Shown: positions 4,125 through 6,414 of the stretch, piece after piece
How the letters are laid out: every line of letters begins with the position of its first letter
How positions within the stretch are numbered: the stretch's first letter is position 1
NCBI GenBank assembly: GCA_902497215.1
Contig: CABVEH010000072.1
Coordinates: 1-6,414, forward strand
Source: an uncultured Eggerthellaceae bacterium
GTDB lineage: Bacteria; Actinomycetota; Coriobacteriia; Coriobacteriales; Eggerthellaceae
Direction of reading: 5' to 3'
DNA: 6,414 nt
Program-made: the position numbers and the translations under genes
Notes under the pieces: generated by a model
The model's database searches: none
What the model was told of the DNA's origin: nothing
Seen by the model: only the letters and a program-made list of their open reading frames with translations

Positions 4125-6414
4125 ATGCCGCAATCAATCATCAAGCGCGACGGGCGCACCACAGAGTTCCACGTAGACAAGATCGCAACCGCCATCGAGA
4201 AGGCGTTCCAGGCCTGCGCCGCCATGCAGGACCGCGCGGTCGCCGACGAGATCGCGGCCAAGGTCGCCAAGAAGCTCGACGAGGGCGCCATCGAGGGCAT
4301 CCCCACCGTCGAGGGAGTGCAGGACGTCGTCGAGGAAACCCTCATCGAAAGCGGCTTCGTCCAGACGGCCAAGTCCTACATCCTCTACCGCGCCGAGCGC
4401 AGCCGCGTCCGCGACGTCAATTCGCGCCTCATCCAAACCCTGAAGGACATCACCTTCAGCAAGGCGTCCGAATCCGACCTCAAGCGCGAGAACGCCAACA
4501 TCAACGCCGACACCGCCATGGGCACCATGCTCAAGTACGGCTCCGAATCGGCCAAGCAGTTCTACGAGATGTGCGTCATCGACCCCCGCTTCGCCAAGGC
4601 GCACCGCGAGGGCGACATCCACATCCATGACATGGACTTCTACACCCTTACCACCACCTGCTGCCAGATCGAGCTGCGCAAGCTGTTCAAGGGCGGCTTC
4701 TCCACCGGCCATGGCGTGCTGCGCGAGCCCAACGACATCGCCAGCTACACCGCGCTGGCCTGCATCGCCATCCAGTCCAACCAGAACGACCAGCACGGCG
4801 GGCAGTCCGTCTGCGACTTCGGCCTGGCCGACGGCGTCCGTAAGACCTACCGCCGCCTGTTCAAGAAGCACCTCTCCGAGGCGCTCGACCTGCTGACCGA
4901 CATCGCCGACGAGCGCGAGTGGGCGCAGAACACCCTCGCCGCCATCGAGGAGGAAACGGGCACCGTCGCCTCCATCAACCTCGACGAGGCCTACAGCCAG
5001 AAGCTGCAGGAGGCCCTTTCCCAGGCAGGCGTGTCCGAGTCCGACGTCGCCGTCATAATGAAGTACACCACGAAGAACGCCGAGGCCGACACCGACCGCG
5101 CCACGTTCCAGGCCATGGAGGCCCTGGTCCACAACCTGAACACCATGCATTCCCGCGCCGGCGCGCAAACCCCGTTCAGCTCCGTCAACTACGGCATGGA
5201 CACCTCGCCCGAAGGCCGCATGGTCATCAAGAACATGCTGCTGGCCACCGAGCAGGGCCTGGGCAACGGCGAGACGCCCATCTTCCCGGTGCAGATCTTC
5301 CGCGTGAAGGAAGGCGTCAACTACAACCCCGAAGACCCGAACTACGACCTGTTCAAGCTGGCCATGCACTGCTCGGCCAAGCGCCTGTTCCCGAACTTCA
5401 GCTTCCTCGACGCGCCGTTCAACGCGCAGTACTACAAGGGCACTCCCGAAACGGAAATCGCCTACATGGGCTGCCGCACCCGCGTCATGGGCAACGTCTA
5501 CGACCCCGAGCGCGAAATCACGCCCGGCCGCGGTAATCTGTCGTTCACGTCCATCAACCTGGTCCGTCTCGCGCTTCGCGCCAAGGGCGACATCGAGCTG
5601 TTCTTCGACCTGCTCGACTCCAAGCTGGCACTTGTCCACGGCCAGCTGAAGGAACGCTTCGAGATCCAGGCCAACATGAAGGTGTACAACGCCCCGTTCC
5701 TCATGGGCCAGGGCGTCTGGATCGACTCCGAGAAGCTGTCCCGCAACGACGAGCAGCGCGAGATCCTGAAGCACGGCACCCTCACCACCGGGTTCATCGG
5801 CCTTGCGGAATGCCTGGTCGCGCTCACGGGCAAGCATCACGGCGAAAGCGAAGAGGCGCAGCGCCTCGGCCTTGAAATAATCGGCCACATGCGCAGCTAC
5901 TGCGACCGCGTCTCCCAGCAGGAGGGCATGAACTTCACGCTCATCGCCACGCCTGCCGAGGGCCTGTCCGGCCGCTTCGTCAGGCTCGACCGCGAACGCT
6001 ACGGCAGCATCCCCGGCGTCACCGACCGCGACTACTACACCAACGGCTTCCACGTGCCGGTGTACTACGACATCTCCGCGTTTGACAAGATCGCCAAGGA
6101 AGCGCCGTACCACGCCCTTACCAACGGCGGCCACATCAGCTACATCGAGCTCGACGGCGACCCCACCGAAAACCTCGAGGCCTTCGAGTCGGTCATCCGC
6201 TACATGAAGGAATGCGGGATGGGCTACGGCTCCATCAACCATCCGGTCGACCGCGACCCCGAGTGCGGGTACAACGGCATCATCGGCGAGACCTGCCCCA
6301 AGTGCGGACGCCACGAGATGCACGACGCCGAGGGGAACTACGACGGCATGGAATTCGAGCGCATCCGCCGCATCACCGGCTACCTGGTGGGCACGCTCGA
6401 CCGCTTCAACGACG
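4125..6414 (+). CDS. nrdD: Anaerobic (class III) ribonucleoside-triphosphate reductase, 3' end outside window
   Basis: This oxygen-sensitive glycyl-radical enzyme reduces ribonucleoside triphosphates to dNTPs for DNA synthesis without oxygen. The frame runs 763 codons from ATG at 4125 to the window edge with no stop. Residues ~3-92 form an ATP-cone allosteric domain (starting IIKRDGR, ending SYILYRAE). The catalytic barrel follows, with the Cys pair TTTCCQIEL (179/180), SNQNDQHGGQS (218-228), SSVNYGMDTSPEGRMV (352-367), and Cys450 in YMGCRTRVMGN, the likely thiyl-radical Cys. PGRGNLSFTSINL (467-479) is also typical. A C-terminal zinc region (Cys714, Cys724, Cys727) precedes the glycyl-radical motif RITGYL with Gly752. 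The first Cys of the usual first C-x-x-C pair appears to be Asp711. It is longer than E. coli NrdD, whose radical Gly is at 681. The leader suggests NrdR repression. The activase gene nrdG is expected nearby, beyond the window. Confidence 0.97.
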   Translation, partial: MPQSIIKRDGRTTEFHVDKIATAIEKAFQACAAMQDRAVADEIAAKVAKKLDEGAIEGIPTVEGVQDVVEETLIESGFVQTAKSYILYRAERSRVRDVNSRLIQTLKDITFSKASESDLKRENANINADTAMGTMLKYGSESAKQFYEMCVIDPRFAKAHREGDIHIHDMDFYTLTTTCCQIELRKLFKGGFSTGHGVLREPNDIASYTALACIAIQSNQNDQHGGQSVCDFGLADGVRKTYRRLFKKHLSEALDLLTDIADEREWAQNTLAAIEEETGTVASINLDEAYSQKLQEALSQAGVSESDVAVIMKYTTKNAEADTDRATFQAMEALVHNLNTMHSRAGAQTPFSSVNYGMDTSPEGRMVIKNMLLATEQGLGNGETPIFPVQIFRVKEGVNYNPEDPNYDLFKLAMHCSAKRLFPNFSFLDAPFNAQYYKGTPETEIAYMGCRTRVMGNVYDPEREITPGRGNLSFTSINLVRLALRAKGDIELFFDLLDSKLALVHGQLKERFEIQANMKVYNAPFLMGQGVWIDSEKLSRNDEQREILKHGTLTTGFIGLAECLVALTGKHHGESEEAQRLGLEIIGHMRSYCDRVSQQEGMNFTLIATPAEGLSGRFVRLDRERYGSIPGVTDRDYYTNGFHVPVYYDISAFDKIAKEAPYHALTNGGHISYIELDGDPTENLEAFESVIRYMKECGMGYGSINHPVDRDPECGYNGIIGETCPKCGRHEMHDAEGNYDGMEFERIRRITGYLVGTLDRFND

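Noticed and set aside
3784..4176. A possible 130-residue protein starting inside the intergenic palindrome
   Set aside because: It crosses the palindrome, the AT-rich regulatory leader and the nrdD start; it has no clear ribosome binding site and no recognisable domain, and base composition changes sharply within it.
4134..6323. A 729-codon open frame on the - strand opposite nrdD
   Set aside because: It is antisense to an unmistakable NrdD. Its product is a low-complexity Ala/Val/Gly/Asp/Leu mixture without motifs, produced by the absence of stop codons opposite GC-biased codons.

Overview
The window is GC-rich in its coding parts, tightly packed, and all genes I can support lie on the + strand. 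Codon use is dominated by G/C third positions. The mix of an anaerobic (class III) ribonucleotide reductase, a hybrid sensor kinase and a LysR regulator of a Gram-positive type suggests a strict or facultative anaerobe. My best guess is a Coriobacteriia/Eggerthellaceae-like actinobacterium. That placement is inference from style and composition, not from a marker gene.

Layout. (1) Positions 2-799: the 3' end of a gene entering from the left. It encodes an Arg/Gly/Ser-rich disordered stretch followed by the C-terminal half of an M28 (Zn aminopeptidase)-like domain in which two expected metal ligands appear to be replaced by Leu. (2) After a 49-base gap holding a hairpin, positions 849-2819 encode a membrane-bound hybrid histidine kinase (two TM segments, HisKA, HATPase, receiver domain). 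(3) Its stop overlaps by 4 bases (ATGA) the start of a LysR-type regulator, 2816-3754, so these two are probably translationally coupled. (4) Positions 3755-4124 are a 370-base intergenic region with two very different halves. A GC-rich element at 3777-3949 folds into a long, near-symmetrical palindrome. A leader of roughly 38% GC (3961-4124) then carries a candidate promoter, a tandem pair of NrdR-box-like palindromes with 32-base periodicity, two DnaA-box matches, a small hairpin and a ribosome binding site. (5) Positions 4125-6414 encode the anaerobic ribonucleoside-triphosphate reductase NrdD, complete through the glycyl-radical Gly but cut by the window edge.

How it fits together. The kinase and LysR regulator look like one signalling unit, possibly co-transcribed with the upstream M28-like gene; the signal and targets are unknown. 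nrdD is a separate unit whose leader suggests repression by NrdR (dATP/ATP sensing) and possible DnaA input, which would tie dNTP supply to replication. The palindrome lies between the two units and may end the upstream transcript, or be a dispersed repeat or MITE-like element.
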